IMG/VR virus record: IMGVR_UViG_3300047276_000094
Location: 1-30,949 of that record
Source: a virus
DNA: 30,949 nucleotides
Strand: one strand, 5' to 3'
Shown here: positions 16,787 to 25,414 of the stretch, piece by piece
How the letters are laid out: each line of letters opens with the position of its first letter
How positions within the stretch are numbered: the stretch's first letter is position 1
The notes under the pieces: model-generated
The model's input: the letters and a program-made list of their open reading frames with translations, nothing else
Databases searched by the model: none
Told to the model about the DNA's origin: nothing
Program-made: the position numbers and the translations under genes

Positions 16787-17887
16787 TTAGGTGGTCGTTT
16801 CGTTCCTTCTAGCAATCTCCAACATCTGCCTCTTGTTGGAGAAATGACGCAACTGGTTGTGGACATAGGCTTCCTGTCGTGGGACCCAAAGTGAGGCAAC
16901 TTCCTCTACCTTCTCCCAATCATCCATGCTGATGTCTTCAGTAACCCCGTAATAGGTTCTGAATCGGCTAATACCAGCCTCCAACTCTTCGTATTCCCTC
17001 TCGATAAGACCAGAAATGTCCCAGATTTCAGGATTACGGGAGACAATGAAACTCATGGAACTTGATGCCATTCTGCTGAATACCAGTTCCCTAAACCCAT
17101 CATCCATCGGTGAGATGGATGCTGGTCGCACTCGTGCTTCTTCACTTCCAGAAAGGAAGTTAGAAATCTGCATTGGAACCATCGACTGAATAATGGAAAG
17201 TTCGTCATCAGTCAAACGCAATGCCTCAATGTAAGAGCGAGCAGACAAAGCCGCTTCATCCTTTGCATTGAATGGTTCTTTCGCCAGCACAGACCACTCA
17301 TAGATGAGACGAAACACTTCTTGTAGAGTTCTTCCAGTTGTGGGAATGATGGAGTTGTTCAACTTCTCGTTTGCCAACTCGGACTTTCCAGACGATTCAA
17401 TGTAAATGAGATGCCCAACACCAGCGACAGACATGAATGATTCATAATGAACAATCTCGTCAAGTCCACTAATGACAGGTTTGGAAATCTCATTTGGGAA
17501 AGGTGCGGCACCGTAGTATCCGTTATCGCATCTCCAATCCCCGTTGATTGGCTTTGATGCTGTGAAGATGAATGTTCCAGAGTCCGCATCCAGCGGTCTG
17601 TCATACAAATCACAGATTCTTTCAATGGGATAAAGATTGAGAATCTGCGTATTGCCATCGGCATACGCAACAAGATTCTGCAAACCCAACTTCTGCAAAG
17701 GATGTTTCCATGCGGCAAGCAACGAGCCATCAGCCATCGTAAACAGGTCGACAAAGTCGACTGTTTCTAGTCCTGCTGGTGTTTGAATCCAGATGTCTAC
17801 ATCTGTTGCGTTCTTTGGCAACTTGTTCAGCAAGAAGAACATCTTGTGTGTTGAAAGAACATCGAGTGTGAATGGTGTTGTTTTCAT
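16787..17887 (-). CDS. Unknown 366-residue protein between fibre and internal-virion genes
   Basis: No family is recognised. The protein starts MKTTPFTLDVLST and is a mixed alpha/beta protein with a normal globular composition, unlike the repetitive neighbours. The N-terminal third is beta-rich (VDIWIQTPAGLETVDFVDLF; FIFTASKPINGDWRCDNGYY). The C-terminal half is helical (EVFRLIYEWSVLAKE; ISGLIEREYEELEAGISRF). It has only two Cys (109 region) and no signal peptide. AGGAC precedes the ATG by 3 nt. It ends in tandem stops TAA TAG. Given its place it could be a baseplate, fibre-assembly or host-contact protein. That is a guess. Confidence 0.65.
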   Translation of the reverse strand: MKTTPFTLDVLSTHKMFFLLNKLPKNATDVDIWIQTPAGLETVDFVDLFTMADGSLLAAWKHPLQKLGLQNLVAYADGNTQILNLYPIERICDLYDRPLDADSGTFIFTASKPINGDWRCDNGYYGAAPFPNEISKPVISGLDEIVHYESFMSVAGVGHLIYIESSGKSELANEKLNNSIIPTTGRTLQEVFRLIYEWSVLAKEPFNAKDEAALSARSYIEALRLTDDELSIIQSMVPMQISNFLSGSEEARVRPASISPMDDGFRELVFSRMASSSMSFIVSRNPEIWDISGLIEREYEELEAGISRFRTYYGVTEDISMDDWEKVEEVASLWVPRQEAYVHNQLRHFSNKRQMLEIARRNETTT

Positions 17888-17896
17888 AGTCCTATT

Positions 17897-19009
17897 CTAC
17901 GGTCCGTAATACTTGAAGGTGATACCACCTGCTACACCTGCGTTCCACCAGCCAGTACCACCCGTACCTACAACTGGTCCAGAGATTGCTGGCACAGAAC
18001 CAGCGGAACCCCATGCGGCTGTACCTCCACCGCCACCGCCGTTACCGCCTCGAAGTCCGTATGCACCACCGCCAGGACCTCCGTTTCCTCCAACATCGGG
18101 GTATCCAGCGTTTCCGCCTCCGCCGTCAGTACCTCCACCACCGCCACCTGCATAACGGTTGTAGTCAGTCGTGTAAATGGGTTGATTAGGGTCGTCGCAA
18201 CTTTGATAACAGTTGCCAAACTTGTCTGTACCACCACAGCAATACTGAACATAACCCGAAATGTATGTGTATCCGTAGTACCCAACACCACCGCCGTACT
18301 GTGGGTTGTTGCCTGAACCAGCAGTACCTGCCGCATTGGTCAACCAACCACCACCAGTACCACCACCAGCAGTCCAACTATTAGCACCAATAGTCAGTGT
18401 TGAGTTTCCACCAGAAGGCGCAGGCTGTGCCGTGCCACTGTTGTATGGTCCACCAGCCCCAACTGTGCCAGAGATTGTCTGTGAGCCACCAATAGAAGAG
18501 ACATGAGATGCAAAGATTCTGTAGCCGCCGCCACCGCCACCGCCATAAGCGGCGGAACCACCACCGCCGTACATGAGCATTTCGTAAATAGTCGGGGCAA
18601 TCGCTGAACCGCCAATGGGGGTAATGGACGGAATGTTGACGCTCCAGTTGCCAGCGCTTGTATTCAGGTATGTCTTCAGACCCCAAGTCGTGAAAGAAAC
18701 AACAGAACCAGTAACAGTACCAACAACAGTCGTAGCAACAGCACGAACATAGTAAGTGGTGTTGTTCGACAAACCAGTGACATTGAAATACGCCATCTGA
18801 TTCTGACCACTAACAGTTCCAGCAGAAACTTCAGTGTACGAAGACCAGTTGTTTGTTGTGTTGTACTGGAACTTTACTCCAGCCGCATAACCATTAGAAG
18901 AGACATAACAAACGAACGAAGCACGGTCTTGATTGAACTGCTGAACAGGGTCAGTAGAAACAACAGGAAGCAACGAAACGCTTCCAGACATGCCACGATG
19001 AAAAGGCAT
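17897..19009 (-). CDS. Tail fibre/adhesin: FN3 domain plus glycine-rich tip
   Basis: This 370-residue protein has a fibronectin type III-like domain at about 13-106, with characteristic FQYNTTNNWSSYTEV and the LSNNTTYYVRAVATT strand. A short linker follows, then a glycine-rich domain from about 150 to the end, with runs such as YGGGGGGGYRIF and GGGGGGTDGGGGN. A Cys-containing insert (CCGGTDKFGNCYQSCDD, about 257-273) could be disulphide-linked. Glycine-rich distal domains of this kind form polyglycine-helix receptor-binding tips in some phage adhesins. Its start overlaps the collagen-like gene stop (TAATG). It is the last of four fibre-type genes and a likely receptor-binding protein. Confidence 0.75.
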   Translation of the reverse strand: MPFHRGMSGSVSLLPVVSTDPVQQFNQDRASFVCYVSSNGYAAGVKFQYNTTNNWSSYTEVSAGTVSGQNQMAYFNVTGLSNNTTYYVRAVATTVVGTVTGSVVSFTTWGLKTYLNTSAGNWSVNIPSITPIGGSAIAPTIYEMLMYGGGGSAAYGGGGGGGYRIFASHVSSIGGSQTISGTVGAGGPYNSGTAQPAPSGGNSTLTIGANSWTAGGGTGGGWLTNAAGTAGSGNNPQYGGGVGYYGYTYISGYVQYCCGGTDKFGNCYQSCDDPNQPIYTTDYNRYAGGGGGGTDGGGGNAGYPDVGGNGGPGGGAYGLRGGNGGGGGGTAAWGSAGSVPAISGPVVGTGGTGWWNAGVAGGITFKYYGP

Positions 19010-20493
19010 TAGACAGTCAAGTCCCCAATAACAATGATGTCGTTATCTGCAACAGCAAACAATGTTGCCGCAGAATAAACATCTCGCAACTTCAAACCTG
19101 GGGTACCTCCAGCGGTAACACCAGAACCAGCAGAAACTTGAACAGACCCACCACGACGAATAATGTCAATACTCTGACCAGCCTTCATAACACCAGAAGG
19201 AATAGTCACCGTCGATGTGTCAGCGTTTGTGAACACAATCATCTTCCCAATGTCAGAAGCAGACAAAGTTCTTGCGGTCGTTGGTTCCGTAACAACAACC
19301 TGCTTAGTTGACCAAGGTTGACGATTACGCCAAGTTTCAGTTGCACTGTCATACACGACAACCTGATTGTCCTCAACAGAAGAAATCTGAACATTGTGCA
19401 ACTCGTCAAACTCGAAACCGTTCTGCACATGAACAAAGATTTCACCAACATTTGCGTTGACACGAGTGACAACACCCAGATAAACCATGTGCTTAGGGGC
19501 AACTGGCTTGTTTGCCAAACCAAACAGCAAGTTGCCGTTCTCACCCAACCAAACAGGGTCAGCAATGGTGGCAGTGCTTGTATCAAGACCAGACAGCAAA
19601 CCTTCTGTCACAACAAATCCAATGTCGTTCAAAGCCAATGCTTGAGCAACCAAACCAATCGTCTTTGATGAAGAATACTCATAGCGATTGTCCGACTTGG
19701 AAACAATCATGTTTGTGCCGCTAGAAGACGACACATACACAGCCTGACCCTTCGCCAAGGAAACGCCAGCCTTTACTTCGTGTTTGACTGCGCTTGCATA
19801 GTTCTCAATGCCAACCCAGTTTGTTCCATCAAACGAAAGAATCTGACCATCAACAGGAGAGGGGGTAACAACATCATAAAGGTCGTTCAGGACAGCGGTT
19901 CCCAAACTTCCAGCAGGACCTTGAGGACCAACAAGACTGTCAAGCCACTGTGCCTCTGTGCCAGTGAAACCATTCGCAACAGCAACCTCGTATGCAGAGT
20001 CACCTTCTGGACCCTGAGGTCCAGTCAAACCAATAGGACCTTGCGGTCCAGTATCGCCAGTGTCCCCCTTGTCTCCCTTGTCTCCCTTTACCCCCTGGAT
20101 ACCTTGTGGACCCGTGAGACCAATAGGACCCTGTGGTCCAACAGGACCAACTTCGCCCTGAATACCTTGAATACCCTGTGGACCAGTTGCTCCAGTATCA
20201 CCTTTGTCGCCCTTTGGACCCTGAGGACCAGTAGCACCAGTCAAACCAACAGGACCCTGTGGACCGACAGGACCTTCAGGTCCAATCGGTCCTTGAGGAC
20301 CAGTAAGACCAGTGGGACCTTGTGGACCAATGGGACCAGATGAGTAAGGAAGAAGGTTCCAAGTTTTGACACCATCGCCAACCTTGAACTTTCCAGTGTC
20401 AATCTCCCATCCAGATTCGCCAACAGCAAGAATCGGATTTACGCTCGACCACTGCAATGCAGTGCCACGCCTGAACTGAATCTGAACAGCCAT
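19009..20493 (-). CDS. Collagen-like tail fibre with Mtd-like N-terminal domain
   Basis: This 494-residue protein begins with an Mtd-type phage fibre N-terminus (residues 1-52: [34 protein letters not shown]). It then has 38 consecutive Gly-X-Y triplets (53-166). The spacer around [20 protein letters not shown] (168-187) is common in phage collagen-like fibres. A beta-rich domain (about 230-370) follows, with KGQAVYV and [21 protein letters not shown], and then a C-terminal module with [15 protein letters not shown] and [21 protein letters not shown]. It is a trimeric side or tail fibre subunit, attached through its N-terminus. The Mtd-like start does not imply a diversity-generating system, since no reverse transcriptase is present. 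Confidence 0.85.
   Translation of the reverse strand: MAVQIQFRRGTALQWSSVNPILAVGESGWEIDTGKFKVGDGVKTWNLLPYSSGPIGPQGPTGLTGPQGPIGPEGPVGPQGPVGLTGATGPQGPKGDKGDTGATGPQGIQGIQGEVGPVGPQGPIGLTGPQGIQGVKGDKGDKGDTGDTGPQGPIGLTGPQGPEGDSAYEVAVANGFTGTEAQWLDSLVGPQGPAGSLGTAVLNDLYDVVTPSPVDGQILSFDGTNWVGIENYASAVKHEVKAGVSLAKGQAVYVSSSSGTNMIVSKSDNRYEYSSSKTIGLVAQALALNDIGFVVTEGLLSGLDTSTATIADPVWLGENGNLLFGLANKPVAPKHMVYLGVVTRVNANVGEIFVHVQNGFEFDELHNVQISSVEDNQVVVYDSATETWRNRQPWSTKQVVVTEPTTARTLSASDIGKMIVFTNADTSTVTIPSGVMKAGQSIDIIRRGGSVQVSAGSGVTAGGTPGLKLRDVYSAATLFAVADNDIIVIGDLTV
19996..20337 (-). repeat. Collagen Gly-X-Y coding repeat
   Basis: The DNA encodes 38 uninterrupted Gly-X-Y triplets, with recurring blocks [13 protein letters not shown] and GDKGDTG. 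Repeated 9- to 18-nt units such as GGACCTTGTGGACC variants make the segment prone to length change by slippage or recombination. Confidence 0.85.
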
Positions 20494-20885
20494 TACACAC
20501 CACCTGCATCAATAGGGTTCACACCGCCGTACACACTGTCAGGATGTCCACCATCAAGGTCGAGAGTCGCATAACCACTCGAACCAGCAGGACCAGTTGG
20601 ACCTACTGGACCTTGGATACCCTGAGGTCCTTGCGCTAACACAAGATTCAAAGTCTGGTTAGGAAATGTTCCACTGATGTTTGCAGACGGGCTTGTGCCA
20701 GCGGTTACGGACCCAACAGACAAGTTGTAGTAGTTGGAAGAAATAGTTGTCTGAACGCCCTTGAGGTACTCCTTGAGTGAGGTGAAGATGTGCTGAAGCG
20801 TTCTAGCGTCAGCCGTCTTCAACGACCCAAGAAGGGGCGCAGTCCATACCTCGATGGGTGGATTATTTCTTGGTGTCTCAGACAT
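20493..20885 (-). CDS. Small fibre-associated protein with short collagen-like run
   Basis: This 130-residue protein has a helical N-terminus ([20 protein letters not shown], 17-36). A beta-prone middle follows, then a short collagen-like run ([17 protein letters not shown], about 85-101) and a C-terminal tail [20 protein letters not shown]. That tail pattern (DGG...SVYGG...IDGG) recurs at the C-termini of small phage structural proteins near fibre genes. It overlaps the S74 fibre gene by 8 nt and abuts the next fibre gene. It may be a connector or accessory fibre subunit. Confidence 0.7.
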   Translation of the reverse strand: MSETPRNNPPIEVWTAPLLGSLKTADARTLQHIFTSLKEYLKGVQTTISSNYYNLSVGSVTAGTSPSANISGTFPNQTLNLVLAQGPQGIQGPVGPTGPAGSSGYATLDLDGGHPDSVYGGVNPIDAGGV

Positions 20886-21852
20886 TCTTCAATGCGTCAA
20901 CTTCTGCCTGAAGAGCATCAACTTTGTCAGACAGTTCCTGAATAGCGGCAACTGCAAGAGAGATGACAGCATGAGGCTTCCAAGACTGTGGCTTCAGCGA
21001 ACCATCTTCCTGCTCTTGGTAAATGACAACATCAGGTACATCAGACTCAAGAAGTTCATCAACAACAAATCCGTACTGTTCCTGTGTGCGACGGTCAAAC
21101 TCGTCAAACTTGTCGTCCTCAATCAACGAATCTTTCTTGAAACGGAAGGAGCGAGGAATAATGCTCTTCAACTTGGAAAGAGGAGAAGAAATCTCCTTGA
21201 TGTCTTCCTTCATTTCACGAAGCGACCAAGGGTTCAGCGTGCGCTTCTTCACCTGTCCAGCAGAAGTGAGAACACACACATCATAAACGGATGAAGGTCC
21301 AAGAGACATGAAATAGACCTGACCAAAGAAGTCAAACTCTTGCGAAACACTCCACCATGAACCATTCCAAGAGATTTCAGCACCAGCGTTGTACACCCTC
21401 TTTGCATAGTCACAGTTATCTGCATAACCAGCGGAACCAGCAGAACCAGCAGAACCAGCATAACTAGCCGAACCAGCAGAACCAGTCACATTGATTGAAT
21501 AGGTTCCACCATCGTTGAACACATTGCCAATAGCGGGTTTACCAGAAACATTCCCCCAAGCGACAGAGCCAGCAGAACCACTGACATTGACGGGAAGAGT
21601 TTCGTTGTCTTTTACCTTTGCGGCAGTAACCGCATCGTCGGCAATCTCACTCGTATTGACGGCGTTATCTGCAATCTTTGCCGAAGTAACTGCGTTGTCC
21701 GCAATAGCCGCAGTATCAGCCTTGACTGAACCATCAACCTGCACAACCTGCGTTTCGACAAACGACTTGATGGCGTTCAAGTCCGCATTGACTTCGACAG
21801 CGTTTGCTGTCGTATTGTTGGAGAACAAATAGGGGAAGTTCAGTGATGCCAT
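20878..21852 (-). CDS. Tail fibre/spike with C-terminal S74 intramolecular chaperone
   Basis: This 324-residue protein starts at ATG 21852 (GAGGAGG ribosome site, TAATG overlap); the longer frame to 21906 reads into the upstream gene. Residues 45-80 are imperfect repeats of IADNAVTSAK type, typical of trimeric fibre shafts. Residues 126-144 are Gly-Ser-Ala repeats. The end (about 208-324) matches the endosialidase chaperone/peptidase S74 pattern: WSLREMKEDIKEI, LKSIIPRSFRFKK, EQYGFVVDELLES and a final coiled coil ELSDKVDALQAEVDALK. This domain trimerises fibres and usually cleaves itself at a Ser near its start; Ser210 is the obvious candidate. Confidence 0.85.
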   Translation of the reverse strand: MASLNFPYLFSNNTTANAVEVNADLNAIKSFVETQVVQVDGSVKADTAAIADNAVTSAKIADNAVNTSEIADDAVTAAKVKDNETLPVNVSGSAGSVAWGNVSGKPAIGNVFNDGGTYSINVTGSAGSASYAGSAGSAGSAGYADNCDYAKRVYNAGAEISWNGSWWSVSQEFDFFGQVYFMSLGPSSVYDVCVLTSAGQVKKRTLNPWSLREMKEDIKEISSPLSKLKSIIPRSFRFKKDSLIEDDKFDEFDRRTQEQYGFVVDELLESDVPDVVIYQEQEDGSLKPQSWKPHAVISLAVAAIQELSDKVDALQAEVDALKNV

Positions 21853-23468
21853 TATGAAAGAATCCTCCTCGGGGAATACTTCAGTGTGTAACTGTTGATA
21901 CCCCAAGCACGGGCAAGAGGACCAACAAACTCAATCTGCACAGAACGGGCGAGACCAAAGTTTCGACCATTCACAACTTGAGAACCATAGTTAGGTGCGC
22001 CCCAAGAGGCGGCACCCCAAAAAGAAACACCCCACAACATTCCTCCAGAACTTTCTGGAAGACCCAGTTCATACGAACGAACCACATTTGATTCCTCGTA
22101 ATCACGGAACACATTTACAGTCATCTGCGTGTTCTGTGCTGTCTGCTTGGCAATAATGTCGGGACGGCGGAACATCTTCTTCTGGCTGTAGTTGCCAGCA
22201 TCCTGCCATCGTGTTCTGTACCTAGAAACAAATGGAGAGTTGGTTCCAGAAATGTCATCCTGAAACTGTGTGTACAAATCAACACGCAATACACACGCCG
22301 TTGATGGATGAACAGCGAGATGGAGGTTTGTGTTGTCTTGCGCAATAAATGTGCAACCACCAGCAATACCATGAGAGTCAGAAGTGCTGAACATTGTCCA
22401 AGCACCGTTACGCCCAATGGTCGAGTCGTACACAAACGAAACACTTGGATAATCAAACGATTGTGTAATGCCATACGGCATTGACAACCAAACACGACGA
22501 TTGATGTAGTTCACATAAATCTGGTCAGCCGCAGTAGTGTTCAAATGTCCCATGTCAAACATCGGGCGAAGCGGTTCAAACACATCAACAATCGTTGAAC
22601 CGTTGTAGAACATCAAACCCTCTGGATAAGAGAAGAAATACACACCACTCTCAGAGTTGGCAAAAGCGTGAGGATTAGAACAGCCAACAGTTCTAGAAAC
22701 CTCAACAACCTGGAATGTGTCAGAGTCATACCCAAACACGGCATAAATGCCGTTCTCCTTGAACACCACAAGATGACCAGCAACAACAGACAAACCATTG
22801 ATTTGACTACCGCCATCATTGATGTCGATGTAATCATCGTATGCCCAGTTCTCTGGGCTATTGGGGTGAGACCAGCGAATACGGTTAGGGAACGCCGTTC
22901 CAGTCTCGGTTGTGTTGGCGACAAACACCTTTCCTGCATGCGTCAAGCAATGCAGTGCAGTAGGCATGTGACCACCAACAGGCGTGGTGTAGTTGTTCTG
23001 CCAAGATGAACTACCACCAGCACCGTTCACAGTCAAAGCAGAAAGAACATTAGGTGCAGGTTCAGTGTTCCACTTGTATGAAACACCACCAGTAGTCATG
23101 TACAGGGTATTACCCCATGGTGCAAATCCTGCACCATGTGGTGAAGTCACTGGCACAACCAAGTCAACAAACGAGTCACCAGTTGAATAGTAGACAGAAC
23201 CGTTGCTTACCCCATTGCGAGTTGTCAGCATCACATAGGACTCTTTGCCATAGAACGGAACAAGTCGTTCAGGATTCCATTCACCAGTTTTGATTGCCGA
23301 AGTATTGACACGACGCATAGCGCCACGAGAGAACACACCGCCACGAGGGTCAATCTCTACATTGAGCATCGCAGGGGACTCGTTTGGTCCCAACTGAAAC
23401 TGGTCAGCACGAAGGTTCAATCCGCCAGTGAAGTCATCCTGCCTAAGCAGGCGAATGTTAGTTGCCAC
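21852..23468 (-). CDS. Large tail/DNA-stabilisation structural protein (P22 gp10-like position)
   Basis: This 538-residue protein starts at GTG 23468, with AGGAG 9 nt upstream and a TAA overlap with the adaptor gene; 29 codons of open frame further upstream lie inside that gene and are excluded. The N-terminus (DDFTGGLNLRADQFQLGPNESPAMLNVEIDPRGGVFSRGAMRRVN) is the pattern of podovirus tail-hub or packaged-DNA stabilisation proteins. The rest is beta-rich with repeating blade-like units (LVVFKENGIYAVFG, GVYFFSYPEGLMFYNG), suggesting a propeller. It lies between the head-tail adaptor and the fibres and would plug or extend the connector. Confidence 0.75.
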   Translation of the reverse strand: MATNIRLLRQDDFTGGLNLRADQFQLGPNESPAMLNVEIDPRGGVFSRGAMRRVNTSAIKTGEWNPERLVPFYGKESYVMLTTRNGVSNGSVYYSTGDSFVDLVVPVTSPHGAGFAPWGNTLYMTTGGVSYKWNTEPAPNVLSALTVNGAGGSSSWQNNYTTPVGGHMPTALHCLTHAGKVFVANTTETGTAFPNRIRWSHPNSPENWAYDDYIDINDGGSQINGLSVVAGHLVVFKENGIYAVFGYDSDTFQVVEVSRTVGCSNPHAFANSESGVYFFSYPEGLMFYNGSTIVDVFEPLRPMFDMGHLNTTAADQIYVNYINRRVWLSMPYGITQSFDYPSVSFVYDSTIGRNGAWTMFSTSDSHGIAGGCTFIAQDNTNLHLAVHPSTACVLRVDLYTQFQDDISGTNSPFVSRYRTRWQDAGNYSQKKMFRRPDIIAKQTAQNTQMTVNVFRDYEESNVVRSYELGLPESSGGMLWGVSFWGAASWGAPNYGSQVVNGRNFGLARSVQIEFVGPLARAWGINSYTLKYSPRRILS

Positions 23469-24159
23469 CGCCAAGACTCCTACCAAGTGACCACAACCAG
23501 CGAGCCTCGCTAGGCGCAGGGTAACCACGGGACATAACCATTGGTCTAGCGGCATCGGGGCGCATCAACTCACGGCGTGCAATAGCAACAGCCTCATCAA
23601 ATGACTGCTTGTAGATAGCAGACATGTCAGGGTCTTCCTGACGCTTGTAAGCCTGAGAGATTGCATAGTATGCAAGCGCAATGTGGAAACGCTCGTCACA
23701 ATCTGGTTCAAGAGTGTTGTCCGAAACCCACGCATAACTCGGCTTGCGATACCCACGAATGCTAAGTGGGTAGGCGGTATCTGGACGGGGATAGAAATCA
23801 ATACTGTTTCCCCACTTTGTCCAATGAAGTGGACGACTGGAAGAATCAGTAGAACCATGCCAGATTGCTTCAGCATCATCAACAGCAATGAGATTCAACT
23901 TGTTACCAGCAAGGCTTTGGTCCACAATCGAAACAATCTCTTCAAAGTTCCCAGAACCAATAGAAGAAAGTGGATAAGAACGCTGTTCAGCAACAGTGTT
24001 CAAAGTCGTTGAAACCTGAAGAAATGGCCATCGCCGTTCAAGGTTCAGAATGCGCTGAAACCCATCACGAAGGTATGTACGAATCAAAGCCAACGGAAGG
24101 TCATCTTCCGCCAAGTCAGTAACGCTTCTTACAACACCAACAACATCAGAAGTAATCAA
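23458..24159 (-). CDS. Head-to-tail adaptor protein
   Basis: This 233-residue protein probably starts at TTG 24159, which overlaps the previous stop (TTGA) and follows GGAAGAG. The open frame reaches 24198 but those codons lie inside the previous gene. The helical N-terminus (LPLALIRTYLRDGFQRILNLERRWPFLQ, 20-47) is typical of connector/adaptor proteins of short-tailed phages (gp4/gp6-like ring proteins). A beta-rich centre follows (IDFYPRPDTAYPLSIRGYRKP), then a C-terminal helix with CDERFHIALAYYAISQAYKRQEDPDMSAIYKQSFDEAVA. It is next to the capsid, as expected. Confidence 0.75.
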   Translation of the reverse strand: MITSDVVGVVRSVTDLAEDDLPLALIRTYLRDGFQRILNLERRWPFLQVSTTLNTVAEQRSYPLSSIGSGNFEEIVSIVDQSLAGNKLNLIAVDDAEAIWHGSTDSSSRPLHWTKWGNSIDFYPRPDTAYPLSIRGYRKPSYAWVSDNTLEPDCDERFHIALAYYAISQAYKRQEDPDMSAIYKQSFDEAVAIARRELMRPDAARPMVMSRGYPAPSEARWLWSLGRSLGGGN

Positions 24160-24371
24160 GACTCTTCCTTCTTCTTCGCACGGAGATGACCCACGCAATA
24201 CTCAGTGCCCTTTGCACGAGGACCCTCGCAAGTGTCGTTGTTGGCAATACAACGATTACGCCCAACATAAGGTGCTGAAGGGGGTGCAATCTTTGCGCCA
24301 TCAACAGCCTGTGCTGGGCGAATACCACTAACGGGCTGACCGTAGTACGAATGTGCAGGAACAGAACTCAT
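24156..24371 (-). CDS. Small Cys/His protein after the capsid gene
   Basis: This 71-residue protein is the first after the capsid-terminator region; ATG 24371 is taken over an adjacent TTG. The N-terminus is Pro/Tyr-rich and flexible. The C-terminus has Cys-x6-Cys-x11-Cys-x2-His (RCIANNDTCEGPRAKGTEYC then VGHLR), a plausible zinc site. I have seen similar RCxAxxDTCxGxxxKGxxxCxGH segments in actinophage genes beside capsid genes, without known function. It may be a head-completion protein. Confidence 0.65.
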   Translation of the reverse strand: MSSVPAHSYYGQPVSGIRPAQAVDGAKIAPPSAPYVGRNRCIANNDTCEGPRAKGTEYCVGHLRAKKKEES

Positions 24372-24385
24372 CAATGTATGGCGCT

Positions 24386-24400
24386 TTCGTAACCTGAAAT
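24386..24400. promoter_or_regulatory. TTTCGTAACCTGAAA motif, second copy
   Basis: This site lies between the capsid terminator and the small Cys gene. Ten bases (CGTAACCTGA, 24388-24397) recur exactly in reverse orientation at 30921-30930, in the divergent region at the window end. It may be a promoter or operator element that restarts transcription of the tail genes. Confidence 0.4.
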
Positions 24401-24437
24401 GGTAAACCCCCCGTCACCATAGGTGACAGGGGGTACC
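24401..24437 (-). terminator. Structured element after the capsid gene, probable weak terminator
   Basis: Downstream of the capsid stop (24458), GTCACC (24413-24418) and GGTGAC (24422-24427) pair around a 3-nt ATA loop. The stem continues, past an A bulge, as CCCCC/GGGGG and, past a small internal loop, as GGTA/TACC. On the transcribed strand it is followed only by TTTACC, so the U tract is poor. This fits an attenuator giving excess capsid transcript, or an RNA stabiliser at the 3' end of the capsid message. Confidence 0.7.
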
Positions 24438-24457
24438 ACTTGTCGGATTGTGACGAC

Positions 24458-25393
24458 TCAGGCGGTGCGAGCGGTCAACTTGCCCTGCTTCGCACGGTTG
24501 CGAACAGTCAGGTTGCCGTAGCACATGATGAGTGCGTAGCGAGCGTCCATGTCCTCGGGTGACTGGAACGGAGTCTGCTTGAACCACTTGTCGCTGTGAC
24601 CAACGAGGGTGAGGTACTTGCTGTTCAGGAAGAACACTGTGCCAGCAGGTGCGTGCACATCGTACATCACGGGAGCCGACTTGAAGAGCAGGTTCTGGAA
24701 ACCAGCATCTGCGGTCTTGGTGTCGGTGTAGCGGAGTTGCGGCTGGAGGAGCGACTCGTACTTCTCGAACAGGGTCTGCGTGGTGAGAACCATGTCGGGA
24801 TGCTCGTTGCCAACGCTCACGCTGTTGTAAGCGGTGGACATGTCGAGGAGCGAAAGCGCACCAGCGTCGTCGTTCACATAGGACTTCCAGAACTCGTTGC
24901 CAGTAACGGTGGGGTCGATTCCACCAACAGACACGGTGTCGGAGATGATGTTTCCGAGACCATTCCAGTCCTTCGAAGTTCCAGGGGTGCCGAAGAACAT
25001 CTGGTTGAAGCCTTCACGCATGGACTCTTCAGCCTGCATGATTTTGGCTTCGAGCAGGTTGATGACCTCTGCCTCGCCATTGTTCTTGGCTTCCTCGATA
25101 CCGCTGATTGCGATAGAAGCGGCGTACTGCTTCCAGTCGAACTCTGCGGCAGAGATGCCTTCCTGCGGAGTCAGGGCAATGGTGTCGTAGCCCGAGTATG
25201 CACCAACAGTGCTGTTCTGCCCGTAGATGAGCGGCTCCACAATCTTGGTGCCACCATTGACCATGCGAATGCGGTCACGAGAGGTGAGCCAGTAGGTGAG
25301 CGGACGAGCCGTGAAAACATTGTCCGTCAACTGCTTGCGGTAGTTAGCAAGAGTCGTGGACAGAAGTGTGTCGAAGTTGTCGTTTGCGGCCAT
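24458..25393 (-). CDS. Major capsid protein
   Basis: This 311-residue protein directly follows the scaffold and precedes the connector genes, the standard place for the capsid gene. It opens MAANDNFDTLLSTTLANYRKQ and contains TARPLTYWL, an E-rich helix NGEAEVINLLEAKIMQAEESMREGFNQMFFG (about 104-134), and a beta-rich end with YLTLVGHSDKWFKQ. The layout is that of HK97-fold coat proteins of short-tailed actinophages (fold inferred). AAGGGA lies about 10 nt before the ATG. Codon choice is richer in G/C at third positions than in the neighbours, consistent with very high expression. A hairpin follows the stop. Confidence 0.85.
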   Translation of the reverse strand: MAANDNFDTLLSTTLANYRKQLTDNVFTARPLTYWLTSRDRIRMVNGGTKIVEPLIYGQNSTVGAYSGYDTIALTPQEGISAAEFDWKQYAASIAISGIEEAKNNGEAEVINLLEAKIMQAEESMREGFNQMFFGTPGTSKDWNGLGNIISDTVSVGGIDPTVTGNEFWKSYVNDDAGALSLLDMSTAYNSVSVGNEHPDMVLTTQTLFEKYESLLQPQLRYTDTKTADAGFQNLLFKSAPVMYDVHAPAGTVFFLNSKYLTLVGHSDKWFKQTPFQSPEDMDARYALIMCYGNLTVRNRAKQGKLTARTA

Positions 25394-25414
25394 GATTGAT
25401 GTTCCCTTCAGGGT

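Noticed and set aside
19009-20493. Diversity-generating retroelement suggested by the Mtd-like fibre N-terminus
   Set aside because: No reverse transcriptase, template repeat or variable C-type lectin domain was seen; this N-terminal domain is common in ordinary fibres.
24596-25399. 267-codon open frame antisense to the capsid gene
   Set aside because: It mirrors the capsid gene codon pattern, has no ribosome site and gives a low-complexity Val/Glu/Leu-rich product; the sense gene is well supported.
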